A DNA stretch of 64,000 bases from Metallyticus violacea (taxonomy: Eukaryota > Arthropoda > Insecta > Mantodea > Metallyticidae). Position numbers and translations under genes: made by a program. The stretch covers positions 308,050,512 through 308,114,511 of the forward strand of contig CM060846.1 in NCBI GenBank assembly GCA_030762175.1, given 5' to 3'. Below the pieces are notes generated by a model. That model searched no databases, had not been told where the DNA came from, and worked only from the letters and a program-made list of their open reading frames with translations. This document shows positions 11,791 to 22,911 of the stretch, piece by piece (the first letter of the stretch is position 1; the number at the start of each line of letters is the position of its first letter).

Positions 11791-12768
11791 GTTCTGTACT
11801 AGGAGGCATGCGCGTACGCTTTTCAATTTTTTCCCAACAATCACGTGAGATTTGTTCATCTCATAAAACACTTTTTCACCGCTGTATTTCCACTTTGTGA
11901 TGAGAAAAAAATTGTAGTTATTTATTGACTAGCACTAGTAATTTAAAACACTGTGTGTACGCATTTGAACGGAGTTGACCCGCAGCGTATCTGAGTCGAC
12001 AGAGAAGCTTCACGACCGATTGCTACAGTTCACAAATAAGAGTGTTGGAATCTATTCACCCTTCTTTCTATTAAATTATCCTTAGTGTTGAATACACATA
12101 CAATGTACTTATAGTAATGATTAACATTGTTTTTAGTGTCCAAAAGATGTTTCATAATATATTTTTAAATATAAATAAACCTGCCATGTATAAATAGATT
12201 GTAACTGAATATCCAGCATGCTGTGCTTTTTGTGAGCACGAATACTGGTGATTGTTGGTGACCACCCTCTGCTACCCTGACAACAGGGGCGGTAAACTAC
12301 CTGGCTATGCTATTTTCAAGAGGCTTTCAATGTTTTTTCTTTTCGTTTTTTGTAGGTGTTTCTCGGGCAGACCGGAGCTAAGCTGCTACCAGCCAACAGG
12401 TAAGGTTCTTGGTCATGCTATTAAACGCCTTTATTTTCCGTTAAATAAAAACCCGTACGTTAATGTAAGCTTGAAATGTTCTATGCGCCTACATCAACGT
12501 GTTTTGAATTTTCTACAAATGTTTAAAAATGTCACAGTTATTTAAATCCTGCGGCGCCTATTACTTGTAGGAGGTTTCCCTTATTTAACGGATTCCAGAA
12601 AACTTTTTTCCCAAATACGTAAATAAATAGTGAACTTTATACACTTGGAATGAGGTTGACAGCACCAGTTTTAAAAGAAAGAACTGGAGACCTAAGATTC
12701 AGACATGCACGCTACGTAATTCTAAGTGCTCTAATAATTTTATTTATCCTATAGTCAAATATCTATTT
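11791..12768. other. AT-rich stretch with one exon-like island
   Basis: Apart from the candidate small exon at 12356-12399, nothing coding or repetitive was recognised. Confidence 0.35.
12356..12399 (+). other. Candidate 44-nt internal exon
   Basis: A short GC-richer island sits between strong splice-like signals. Upstream is a long T-rich tract ending TTTTTTGTAG, and downstream is CAACAG followed by GTAAGG. One frame reads VFLGQTGAKLLPANR, a second is also open, and the third has a stop. No protein family was recognised, and no neighbouring exon was found in the window. It could be a small exon of a long-intron gene or a chance pairing of splice motifs. Confidence 0.25.
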
Positions 12769-12780
12769 TCACAATGAAAA

Positions 12781-13067
12781 CTGCCACGGGTTGCCGAGGT
12801 CGTTAAGGCGCGGATTCCTGAGCGGGAGGAATGGGGTTCGAATCCCGCCAGGACCGTCCTCCCTGACTGAGGTTTTTTTCCGGGTTTTCCTCAGTCCTCA
12901 TAAATGGCAAATGCCGTGGAGGTACCCTAAACTTAGGCCTGGAACGTTTCCTTCCTTATAAATAAAAATCCTTTTCCAATATATCGTTTCATCTCATGTA
13001 TCATCAGTGTCCATCGCCTATGGTGCCTCTGTAGCAAAAAAACGGGCGTTAAACACTATTCATTCAC
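12781..13067 (+). mobile_element. tRNA-derived SINE, family A
   Basis: The head resembles a class II (Ser/Leu-like) tRNA, with an A box TTGCCGAGGTCGTTAAGG and a B box GGGTTCGAATCCC. The body ends in a conserved tail containing GGGCGTTAAACACTA. Perfect 12-bp target duplications TCACAATGAAAA flank it at 12769-12780 and 13068-13079. Seven other copies are in this window. Confidence 0.9.
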
Positions 13068-13138
13068 TCACAATGAAAAAGAAGTCACTTGAACAATTAC
13101 GCTTTAACTTTATAACTCGTAGCTTCAAGCATGTGTTT

Positions 13139-13140
<2 letters not shown>

Positions 13141-13169
<29 letters not shown>
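13141..13169. repeat. Poly(T) tract
   Basis: 29 consecutive T residues. Confidence 0.95.
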
Positions 13170-13173
<4 letters not shown>

Positions 13174-13976
13174 CGTTAACTCCCACTAAAGTTTTAAGAA
13201 AATTGTTTTAGAGAAATTTGCTTTAATTTTATTACTGGTCGCTGCAAGCAATTAACTTAATTTAATTCCCCTACGGCGTATATTCAGAAGGAATAAATTT
13301 AGCGACCGTGGTACGAATCCTTATAAAGAGGATAAAATGTGAGGTTAGTCTTTCCGGATGAAAAACGCTTAGGATGAATTTTAATTTAGATAAAATTGCT
13401 TGTAGCAACAGGATAATGTTATAGATTGCTTCAAGCTGGAGAGAGAGTATTTGCGGTAAGTATGACGGGCGTACAGAATGAGTACCTCTAACCTGAACCA
13501 AATAATTATAATTTCAGGAAGGAGGTGTGAAATATTGATAATTTTCGGGGTTTTTTGTAGTTACAATACAACATTTCCGATTTTTGTTTCGGTATTTTTT
13601 TTTTTTTTTGCAGTTGCGGCTATTGTTCATGAAATCATATGAGATATCTAATAAATAAATAAATAAATAAATAGTAAAAAGATCCTATTCCACAACTTTT
13701 TGGTCAGTCGATATTCATTATCTACTGGCATTGCTCATAACTTGCCATTTCTTTCTAAAGCCCTTGACAGTCTCTTTTGGGGAAGTGGGGCATGTCTTGA
13801 TTGATGCAAAATCAGAGTGGAAATGTATGAATATGACATGTATGCAAATGTTTTCTACCTTAATGACAATGCATGCCTCTAAAGTTATACGTATTGTCTA
13901 CTACAAGAAGGTTATGCATTATTCACTTCTTTGTCGTTCGCTTTGACGAGGCCGAGAATTTTTACATGTGAACATA
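13170..13976. other. AT-rich stretch with short simple repeats
   Basis: It holds an (AAAT)n run at 13650-13673 and T runs near 13597. No gene was recognised. Confidence 0.4.
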
Positions 13977-14575
13977 CAGGGTGTTAATACTACATCACAG
14001 TAATTTCCGATTGTAGAGTGGTCTTAACACAAACACAAGGAATCTATGATCCACGAAGAAATAACAATGAAGTAATACGGTGATAAAGAAACCACATTGC
14101 ACGTGAAAATTAATAGTAATGGGGTAAAATTTTGCCTCACTATGTCTTCATAATTGTTTTTCAAGCCAGGAAATTCCGATTTTTAAGAGATCAAAAATTT
14201 AGTGTCAAAATTCTCTAAAATCCGGCTGAATTCTATAATAGTGCAGCACTGAAGAGTGAATAACTGATTTATGGCTTAGTCTAAATAAAATGTAAAAGAA
14301 CAGAAATAATCAACGAAATTCGAACTCTATAACAATGATCCGCTATTATTTAATGCCAGTATCACACCGACTGCGCCAAAGAGAAATGCTCCGAAACTCT
14401 CCGATCATTTCGAACAGAAGTTTTATTAATAATTGGCATACTCATCCTTTAGAAACTTAATGCCACAACATTGACATATGAACAGACAGATCATAGATTT
14501 CCTATCTCAAAATGATTTATCTTAAACCCTCTATGCTCTATATGAAATTATTGCAGTGTAGTTCATTGACACCTA
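13977..14575. mobile_element. Non-autonomous Tc1/mariner-type inverted-repeat element
   Basis: The left end starts after a TA with CAGGGTGTTAATACTACATC. The right end, read inward on the minus strand, is GGTGTCAATGAACTACACTG followed by CAATAATTTC. The similarity continues inward for roughly 90 bases (a shared AATCTATGATC on both arms). The interior has no open transposase frame; a tRNA-like B-box stretch (GAGTTCGAATTTCG on the minus strand near 14315) lies inside. A single end of the same family is at 6186-6218. Confidence 0.6.
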
Positions 14576-16025
14576 TACAGGCATAAAACTAGCCAGCATT
14601 GTACGCTCATAAAAAGCACGAAAGCGCAGTGAATAGAAAATGGAAAACTATCTAATAACAAAAAGGAGTCGTTAAAAAGCACCAGCACTTGCTCTAAAGA
14701 AAAGAGTGTAAAAGCTATATTTTAAACTTCATAATACCACATCTTCATATATTTAGTTAAAAAATCGACATATATTTTATTAATAACTGTACTGTTTATG
14801 AAACGTATACAGACAGCAACTTGCTAATAGCGTCCAGTACTTTACAGCATTTAATTACTTTCCTGAAGATATCTTAGAATTTAAAAAAAAATGAAAAAAA
14901 AATGAATTTCTAGCATCTACCCAAAAATTACACCTTAGAACTATTTGACTTTAATTAAAGGGTTATTTAACGATTAATGCAAAGAGTTTGGTTGCGATCT
15001 TAGAATTTTTTGTTTATTGCTTTTTCTTATAATTAAACCATAATCTGTATGTTAGATTGGACATTTAGGTAATGTGATTGATATATCCGTTGTTTTCAGC
15101 TCTTTATAACATCACATTTTATGGGCTGCCATTTATATATTTTATTGTAATGTCATTAAGTCGTTTATATAAGTTATCTGATCAAGGCGCTGTTTTTTTT
15201 TTTTTTTTTTTTTCCTTTCCCACTAAGTTAGGGGTTAATGCCACAATAAAAATGAAAATATGAAAGATAAGCACATGCATATATGCAAAAGTACTAACTG
15301 CTTTCTTTAGAGGTCATTATGGAAAAGACATAAAATGCTACCATGTGTTCCTTGCTGCTGATATAAACCTTTGAAAGGGGGTTTTCAACTATAACATTTT
15401 GTCACTACGCATAAAGCCATTTATTTCAATGCAAATAATATAGATGTTATGCGTTGCAAGGGATGTGTCAAACAAAAGCGAACTAAAGTTTACGGATTGC
15501 TGTTTTAATTCATACAGAAATTAACTTGAAGTTTATGCGTTTCCCATCTTTAGCATTCTTAGTTAAAAGAAATACAGTTGAGGAGGAAGAATTAAATTAA
15601 AGTTGTCAGCATCAAGGAAGAAAACCATACGGTTTAAAGAATTGCCAAGAATGCAACTAATTACTAGATCTGCGCTAAATTCATATAAAGTGATTCACTT
15701 AAAGAGTGCTTTCCACCATACGAAAACTAATTGCTGTACTGTTCCACTCTTTATTTTATATTTAATTATTTTATAATTTTGGCACTGCAAAATTGAGATC
15801 TGTTTTGTCAGATGATATAATTAAGCCAAATGAATGTGTTCTAAGTTTCCCAGCCTATCACCTTAAGAAATGCGTTAAAGCTAATTAAACACATAAGAAA
15901 AATAACCCAACTGGAAATCGAATCCAGGCCCGCCGCGTGGAAAGCGGTGATTATCAAACTCTTTACAAATAGTACGACAGAGGAACTGAGCTTATTTATT
16001 CAAAAACAACTGGCCTTGAGCAACA
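14576..16025. other. AT-rich stretch
   Basis: No gene was recognised. A T run lies at about 15192-15213. Near 15905-15960 the minus strand shows a tRNA-like B box (GGATTCGATTTCC), possibly a decayed SINE head. Confidence 0.35.
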
Positions 16026-16027
16026 TA

Positions 16028-17259
16028 CGAAGGATGTTCTAAATTTTTTTGCCTGACTCAAGAGATTTCGTGAAGATGGCCAAATTACTATGAAAGTTGT
16101 TAAGTATCATCCCTAAGATGGCGTGCTGTAAAGTTTCAGACACACAAGTGTAGTCACTTATTTGTGATATTCTTGTAAACAAACCCTTTTCTACACAGTG
16201 GATAAAACTGAAATACGAGTTTTGTTAAAGTACTTCTTTTGAAGGTTTTAATCCCAACAGAAATACATTCCACAGTAAAGGATTCTTCTCCTTCGTTTTC
16301 GATGGTTAAAAAGTGGGCTGTTTAATTTAAGCGTGGTGGTACATCCATTCAAGATGATCGTTCAGGGCGTCTCAAAACTGCTACGACCAATGGGATTGTG
16401 ACAAAAATTCACAATGCCGTACTCTGTGATCGCCGATTGGAGGTGTGAGAGTTGGCTGACATCGCTAAGACCTCGATAGGCCGTGTCAACTATTTTTTGC
16501 ACGAAGTTTTGGGTATGAGAAAGCTTTCCGATTGATGGGTGCCATGTTTGTTAAACACTGGATTAAAAACGCATTCGAGTGAACATTTATAAGAGTGTTT
16601 AGACTTGTTTAAAAGCGATGCCAGTGATTTTCTTCGTTTTATATCGTAACAGTAGATTAAACATGGACTCATCATTTTACGCCGGAGACGAAGAAACAGT
16701 CCAACAGGTGAAAGTGCACCAAAGAAAGCAAAAAACGCTTCCATCTGCAGGAAAAAAATAATGGCTACATTTTTCTGGGATTCTCATGGTTTGGTGTTCG
16801 TAGACAACCTCCAGAAGGGCAGAACCATCACCGGAGAGAATTCTATTTCACTACTGAACCAACTGAAGGATGCTATTCAGGCAAAACGTCCACACCTTGG
16901 GAAAAAGAAAGTTCTCTTTCATTACGGTAATGTGCCATCACACACGTCTCGGATCGTTGCTTCAAAACTGCATGACTTTCCTTCCAAGTGCTGTACTTTT
17001 ACATCCGCCATATTCGCCACATTTGGCTCCCAAACCTGAATAATTTGCCGAGTGAACAAGATTCCCAACACATAATAAGATTGAACCTGTGACAGACGCT
17101 TATTTTTCACACTTGGACAAATCTTGTTTTAATGATGGTATTAAAAAGTTGGAAAGTCGTTGGGCTAAATGTGCTGATTTACATGGTAGCTATGTTGAAA
17201 ACAATCTCTTAAATATTGTGTTTTCATGGTCAGGCCTTATGCATTTAGAACGCCCTATG
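16028..17259 (+). mobile_element. Mariner-like element, near full length, inactive
   Basis: TA dinucleotides at 16026-16027 and 17260-17261 flank a 1232-bp element. Its ends share TTCTAAA and GCCTGAC at the same distance from the TA on both sides. The plus strand encodes a decayed transposase: helix-turn-helix remnants near 16300-16500, then ATFFWDSHGLVFVDNLQKGR, KKKVLFHYGNVPSHTSR and, after a frameshift, YFSHLDKSCFNDGIKKLESR with a C-terminal GSYVEN. In the second catalytic motif the usual Asp before N.P.HT is Gly (HYGN), so this copy could not be catalytic even without its frameshifts. A second copy of the family, 5' half only, is at 42203-42770. Confidence 0.85.
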
Positions 17260-17261
17260 TA

Positions 17262-19906
17262 CTTCATACCGCATGCAAACGATGCTATATCTTCTTCAAT
17301 GTTTTAAATGTTTTCGTGTTAACAAATAGCTAATTTAGTGAATTTTAAAAGAATAATAATCTATATCAAGTATATTTTCTTATATAAACGCCATTGAAAA
17401 AAGGGTATTTTGCAAGGAACTAAAAATAATTTGCAGTATTAGTGTGTTGGTTATGCCAATAATATGATTTAATATATAAGAGAAATAACAGAGAACGAAA
17501 TGGATTGTATGTAGCAAATGACAAAATTTTCAACATGTATAGGGAATGAATAAAACAAAAACAGTTTATATTTTATATCAGTTGAGGGGGGAGCACCCAA
17601 TTTCTTGAGTTTCTTGCGAAAAAATATATTAAAAAGCAGAACATGTGAAGCAAAAGTGATAATATTTATGCAGTTTATAGCAGTCACGACATACTTTCTT
17701 GTTGCAGTTTATATCTACATATTTCTTTCATATACCGGATATTCTTTACCTTTTCCTGCAATGCACTTCTTCGAGAGCAGTGTAATTATCAAGATAATGA
17801 CATAAACTCAAGTAGCTCTTAAAAACTGTTTGCTCAAAAGCGCCTGTGATTGGTTAAACCTACACCAAATAGAGAAGGCAAGGACAACTGCAAAATCCTG
17901 AGAAACCTCGATTTATTTATGTACGCTCTTTAATCTGAGACACCTGAGACCAATGATAGCTAGTGGAATAATCTTCATTTACAACGTTTTAAATCGCGCC
18001 CTTCAGCTGCAGCAGTAATACACAAACTAAAGTTATACCTAATGATAAGTTTCTTAATCTTGCAATTTTAGAGAAAATTTCTTCCAATTTTTATCTCAGG
18101 CTACTCTACCAACATAATACATATGGTTTAATTTCACTGTTGTCTCTAATATAAAAAACAACATTTTATACACTTTTATATGCTAATGCGCTAAACGTTC
18201 CACGCGAATGCAGAATGCATAATGTTGACGAAAAAAAAATATTAACATATTAATTTTACCTTGAGTAAAAGTGTCTTACTACTCTGGTTATCTGAATATA
18301 TATATTATCTTGCATTTCTCCAAATTTTAAAAATAATGGATTCAATTAAATATCGGGTATTTGGAGTAATATAGTATTCTGAAAGCCATATGACAAATAT
18401 TTCCCCTTTTTTCAATTGTGTGATTAGATGTCAAAAGGTGAATGAATAAAAACTGCAGAACATTTTTAATGTATAGAAATGTAGAAAATATTAAAACTGA
18501 AAAAAAACAGGCATTTTAAAATGTAATTAGTTTTTTTCACAATTTCAGCGCACTTTAAAACCCCTATCATGTGAAAAAACGATATTTTTTTATGAAAGTA
18601 GGAAGTTTTACTCTTTTAAGGTTTAAAGAATTAATTTTTCGAATATTTGAACCAAATTGTACCTGTGGATAGTCATGAACATCCTGTAAATTATTACCCA
18701 CATACCTTACCTCCCATTGATATGCTTCTTGTTTTTCAATTCGTTTCGTTTCTGACATATTCTGTTTGCTTGTTGGTGTAGACCTATGATTTATTTACAA
18801 GATCCTTTCTTCTCTCCCTTCCTTTAACACAGCGCGTGCGCGGCACATATATGTTTGGCTATTCCCATTCACTCTTCTCAATAATGCAATGAGACGATTA
18901 CTTCGCTCTCTCACTAAAGTGAATAGACCTGATGCAAACTGCGGAAAGCATGGCCCATATTCAACGATAATGTTGAACAAAGCGAGTCTCATTAATTCAG
19001 ATTCCTTAGATAAAGCACTCATTTTATTTCATGACTTTTTTCTTTTATTCGAGAACAAAATTGTAATTATAGATATCAAACTGCATCTTGTTGTCAGACG
19101 CTCGAAACTAATAGCAGTTTATTTAACAATTATACCTGCTAATGCTTGATGAAGTAGATTCCTGTGTTTTCCCCATCTTGTTTTCATTCACTAAGGCTAG
19201 AGTCCTTGGTATGACCCTCGGTAATGTGGATACCGTTGCAAACTGTGCTGCATTATTCATTCCCGTCAAGTGTAAAAATTCGTCCATCTTCTGCTCACCA
19301 TCATTCTGACGTCGAGACGCGACGCGTCGGCGCCGCTAAGCTTGTCATTGATACGCCTGCCTCTGTATTTACGAGTCACTAGCCGATTGGAAGCTGAATG
19401 CTTGCCTTCTTTAGGGTCAAGTTAAACAGCACCCTATGGTGCTTCTGGTATTTGATTAGCGCGTTAGGTTGCTCTAATATAACTGAATCCCTTCATTGTT
19501 CAAAGCAGTTGTATTTATTTATCCGATCTGTGGAAACAATTAGCAGCCCATACGAAGAGTTGTTTCTGCACGTACGCCTCACAACTATTTCTCTGACATT
19601 TAAAGATGAGGGTATAGAAAGAATGCAGCGGTGTACACAGGAAGGGATCAACGCCCAACGACTCAACTCAACATAAGCTATGGTTTATCAGGCTTAATAG
19701 GAGAAGTATATACCCTAGTTCTAATTCTATGATTTCCAAATTTTGTCTATTCTTGTTTTTAATTATCTTACAGCTAGCTTATGCTTTTATTTATATTTTT
19801 TTCGACGTAATGTGTTTAATATTTCATAGTGCCGTTAGAAAATAAACTCCAATTTTCGGATATACGCCTAGTGCTTATGCCGGCAAAATAAAATTAAATG
19901 ACTTAC
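17262..19906. other. Presumed leprecan intron 1 and flanking AT-rich DNA
   Basis: Downstream of the leprecan exon on its strand, this is intron sequence at least near 19906. A CpG-rich patch with nested palindromes (GACGCGTC, GGCGCC) lies at about 19305-19345, and AGCACC-CTAT-GGTGCT forms a short hairpin near 19428. The second leprecan exon was looked for and not found. Other open frames here show no family features. Confidence 0.35.
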
Positions 19907-20395
19907 CTGAAAATAGCAGAGTTGTAAATACTCGTAAGGCTTTAGATCCTCGAGATCCCTTTCTGCGTCCTTTGAAATGGAGTCCGGCACGTCCTTTGAT
20001 TGTTGTTTTTTACACTTCAACAAACACAAGGTCTTTTTCACCATCTTTTCGTAGTAAAACAGATCGTCTATATTCTTGGAGTTCAGCATTGGACCTGCTT
20101 CTGCTTCCGCCTGACACTTCAAACGACAATTGACAACTGCCTGTTTAAAAGAGCGATATCCACTTAGAGTCAGTTCTAAATTGTCAACACAATCTTGCCA
20201 TCGCTCTTCCAAATATGCTTCTACCCCTTCGCGGAACAACACGTCACACGATTTCTTTACGTGGTTTTCGCGGTCTTTCGATGGCTCCGCTGCCAAGAAC
20301 GTCAATGTGCAGCACATCCACAACGTTAGGAATACACACATTCTCCCGGCAGCGTGCTTCGCATTTGCACACGCTCGCATGGCGGGTGCGCCCAT
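19907..20395 (-). CDS. Leprecan/CRTAP-family protein, first coding exon (partial gene)
   Basis: This is the first coding exon of a cartilage-associated-protein / prolyl 3-hydroxylase (leprecan) family gene. Known members work in the endoplasmic reticulum, where the CRTAP-P3H-cyclophilin B complex modifies and folds collagen. The exon gives 163 residues. Residues 20-36 form a hydrophobic signal-like segment. Residues 54-90 (FREGVEAYLEERWQDCVDNL onward) resemble the first TPR-like unit, and PYEYLQLCYFQ (153-163) matches the start of the next unit in CRTAP. Two CXXXC motifs, typical of leprecans, lie at residues 90-94 and 124-128. The frame ends at CAG followed by GTAAGT, a consensus donor, in phase 0; the 12 codons beyond it are intron read-through. 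The first Met after an in-frame stop was chosen; Met6 and Met19 are alternatives, and Met19 would leave a compact signal peptide. No catalytic dioxygenase domain is visible here, so CRTAP cannot be told from P3H. Confidence 0.85.
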
Positions 20396-20397
20396 GT

Positions 20398-20456
20398 TTA
20401 AACTAGCCTTGCCTGCCAGACGAAGCGGCTGCTAGCCATTGCTGGTAGTTCGACAT
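20398..20456 (-). promoter_or_regulatory. Two overlapping upstream ORFs in the leprecan 5' leader
   Basis: Two short ORFs in different frames lie directly upstream of the leprecan ATG. One starts at 20456 and has 17 codons plus a stop ending at 20403. The other starts at 20439 in a good context (A at -3, G at +4) and has 13 codons plus TAA ending at 20398, two bases before the main ATG. If the transcription start is upstream of 20456, both would be read first and could lower translation of the main frame. The start site is not visible, so this is a sequence observation with inferred function. Confidence 0.4.
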
Positions 20457-20990
20457 TCGTACTGCTAGGGGCGCCAGGATCTGTGGGCGGTCTTTGAGGC
20501 GACCGTGTCTTCTCAGCTGACCTTTAGCTGATTCGGCTACAGCTTCTGCTGGGATAGATAATTTTTGTTACATAAATCCCACAAGAGCAACTTTATAGCC
20601 GCTGACAGATGCTACAAATTGCGAATAATGTTTATAGTGCGTTGGGAAAGCGGCGGTATGACACGCATTACATCTGTTCTCAAGCGAGAGTGATTGCGAG
20701 ATCTCCACAGTTTTAGATCATGCTGATTAGATCATGAACAGTTAAGGCACCGGTACTTTTTACATATCGGTACGGATTAACCTCCATCTAACGATTGAAA
20801 CGCCTACGTTGTGAGGCATTTTTAAAGTGCAAAGGTGTCGTTCAATATCAGATTTCGGTGATATGTTAAATTTTCATCAATTTTCAAATCTCCTAAATTC
20901 TATAAAGTGAACAAAATGTACGTTTGCAAATTACGAATAATGGACTTGTGAGTAAAGTATGACAAACTCTCATAATTGTGAACCAGATAT
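20457..20990. other. Upstream flank of the leprecan gene
   Basis: The first roughly 100 bases upstream are richer in GC and CpG than the surrounding AT-rich DNA, as expected for a promoter-proximal region of a gene read on the minus strand. No convincing TATA box or initiator was picked out. Beyond about 20560 the sequence becomes ordinary AT-rich DNA with no recognised feature. Confidence 0.3.
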
Positions 20991-21150
20991 CTGTTGTTCG
21001 AATTCCCCCAGGACCGTCCCCCTGAAGTCATCAATAGCTAATGCCGGGGAAGTGATATAAACTTAATTCGCTTTCTTTCCAGAGTTATTTAACGTGTTGT
21101 ATCATTGTCCACGCCTGTTATGTCACAATGTTAAAACGGGTGTTAAACAG
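20991..21150 (+). mobile_element. SINE family A, degenerate copy
   Basis: It begins within the B box (GTTCGAATTCCC), continues with CAGGACCGTCCCCCTGA and ends in ACGGGTGTTAAACAG, as in other family A copies. It is shorter and more diverged, and the A-box half is missing. Confidence 0.75.
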
Positions 21151-21236
21151 TATTAATGCCATAATAGTACAATTTCTAATCCAGAATTATGAACAGTATT
21201 GTTCAAAATCGCCAAAAATGCTACATTATGATTACC

Positions 21237-21283
<47 letters not shown>
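21237..21283. repeat. (AAT)n microsatellite
   Basis: About fifteen uninterrupted units; it gives a polyasparagine open frame that is not a gene. Confidence 0.95.
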
Positions 21284-21285
<2 letters not shown>

Positions 21286-22284
21286 TTACATGAATTTTTT
21301 CATGCTGTCATCAATTGAATATAGTGATGCGATAATAGTAAGGAAACGAATTAGGTATTACTAAAAACAAAATCAATAATTCATTTTCAATGCAGGTTTA
21401 TTAAAAATGAACGCGTTAATAAAATTAATTAGTAGATAATAATACTAACCTCCTCTGAAACATATTCCAAAACTACAGTGTCTTAAAAATATTTTACACA
21501 TTTTTACTGTTCGTCCCATTAATAAATCGGTCTTATTCCTTCTGATAAGAATTTGATTTTCTCGGTAATAGTGAAAATTAATCACGATCGATACAATGAC
21601 TTCATAAGTCATTGGTTTCATAGTAATTCATTAGAAAATTGACATTAATACTAATTTTATACACAAAACGGTGTATGAAACTAGTATCTTTTATGTGTCT
21701 CTATAGAAATAATAATTAGAAGTTGTTAATTGCTGTTACGGATATATTAAAACAAATAAAACTCAACACGCCAAAATGTTTTATACTTGGGAAAACGTAT
21801 TTTTATATTGGAAATTTAATACATGTTTTATACGCTACCACAACTTTTACTAAGCGTACTTTTAGTTTAACATGTTCCCAATACCTTCTTTTAAATTTTG
21901 TATGCCATCTTCGGCATTTTAACTGCAGTTATTGATATGACTAATACCATTGGTTTCTAATAAAAAAGTAGACATTTATGTGATTTATTTAAGCCCATTT
22001 CCCAGGAGACAGATTTTGTGCATTTCATATAGCCTGTTAGCAAGTTCCCATTAAACTATTCTCTAATATTTGTTTGCATGCATGCAGGTCTGTGTGTATG
22101 TAGGTGTGTGCGTGTGGGGGGGGCATTTTGATTGTTATAAGGACGAAATTAGCATATATGACGTAAGGTCCATACGAACTTAAATGTATTTTAAAACTGG
22201 TACAATAAAAAGTGCATTACTATTACTACAATGTCTACAAAGTGTGAAGGCTGAAACGGGTTGTTGCTTGTCAGCGGACCAACC
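21284..22284. other. AT-rich stretch without recognised features
   Basis: Nothing coding or repetitive was recognised in about 1 kb. Confidence 0.35.
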
Positions 22285-22301
22285 TATATATATATATATA
22301 T

Positions 22302-22568
22302 ACAACTTAAAATGCACTAAGGCGTGCCACATTTAAAGTGAAGAACACATAAAAACACTAAAAAACACTGTTAGATGCACTGTAAGACGAAGTGAAACAC
22401 TGTTGAGGTCACTGTAGTGGTTACTCTATTTCGAGCAAGGATGGGATCTTGATCGCGTAGACCTCAACAGTGTTTCACGTCGTCTTACAGTGCATCTAAC
22501 AGTGTTTTTTAGTGTTTTTATGTGTTCTTCACTTTAAATGTGGCACGCCTTAGTGCATTTTAAGTTGT
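22302..22568. repeat. Near-perfect long hairpin (109-bp arms, 49-bp loop)
   Basis: The left arm 22302-22410 and right arm 22460-22568 are reverse complements over 109 bases with a single mismatch, around a 49-base spacer. The left arm begins ACAACTTAAAATGCACTAAG and the right arm ends with its complement. A TA run (22285-22301) touches the left end. No matching target duplication was found, and no other copy is in the window. It could be a young foldback MITE or a source of hairpin RNA; the sequence alone cannot decide. Confidence 0.9.
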
Positions 22569-22660
22569 GTCATGTTTCCTAAAGAGAGCTTTTTACATTC
22601 CTTTTAAAAGTATATATATTAATATAATATATAATGTAATTTTGTTAGCCAACATCTTGA

Positions 22661-22911
22661 TACCACCACGAGTGGCAGAGATCGTTAAGGCGCGGACATG
22701 TGAACGGGGTCTGAGGCTCGATTCCCACCAGGACCGTTCACCCTGACTGAGATTTTTTCTAGGTTTTCCTCAGTTTAGAATGGCAATTGCCGACAAGGTA
22801 CCTTAAAGCTATGTCTGGAACACTTTCTTCAAGAATTCTTTCCCAATATATCATTTCAACTCGTATCACCCGTGTCCACCCTCTGTGATGCCTCAGCAGT
22901 AAACACTAATA
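22661..22911 (+). mobile_element. SINE family A
   Basis: The head has an A box AGTGGCAGAGATCGTTAAGG and a diverged B box GGCTCGATTCCC. The body matches the other family A copies, and the end has CCTCAGCAGTAAACACTAA. TTGTTAGC occurs on both sides (22642 and about 22930) and may be a weak target duplication. Confidence 0.85.

Noticed and set aside
12781..13067. tRNA-Ser or tRNA-Leu gene
   Set aside because: The A and B boxes are present, but the sequence is a SINE head with a shared non-tRNA body, a target duplication and seven relatives in the window.
18567..18758. Second leprecan exon (AG...GAG/GTAAGG on the minus strand near 18690-18750)
   Set aside because: The donor-like site is good, but the encoded residues do not resemble the leprecan family and the acceptor lacks a pyrimidine tract.
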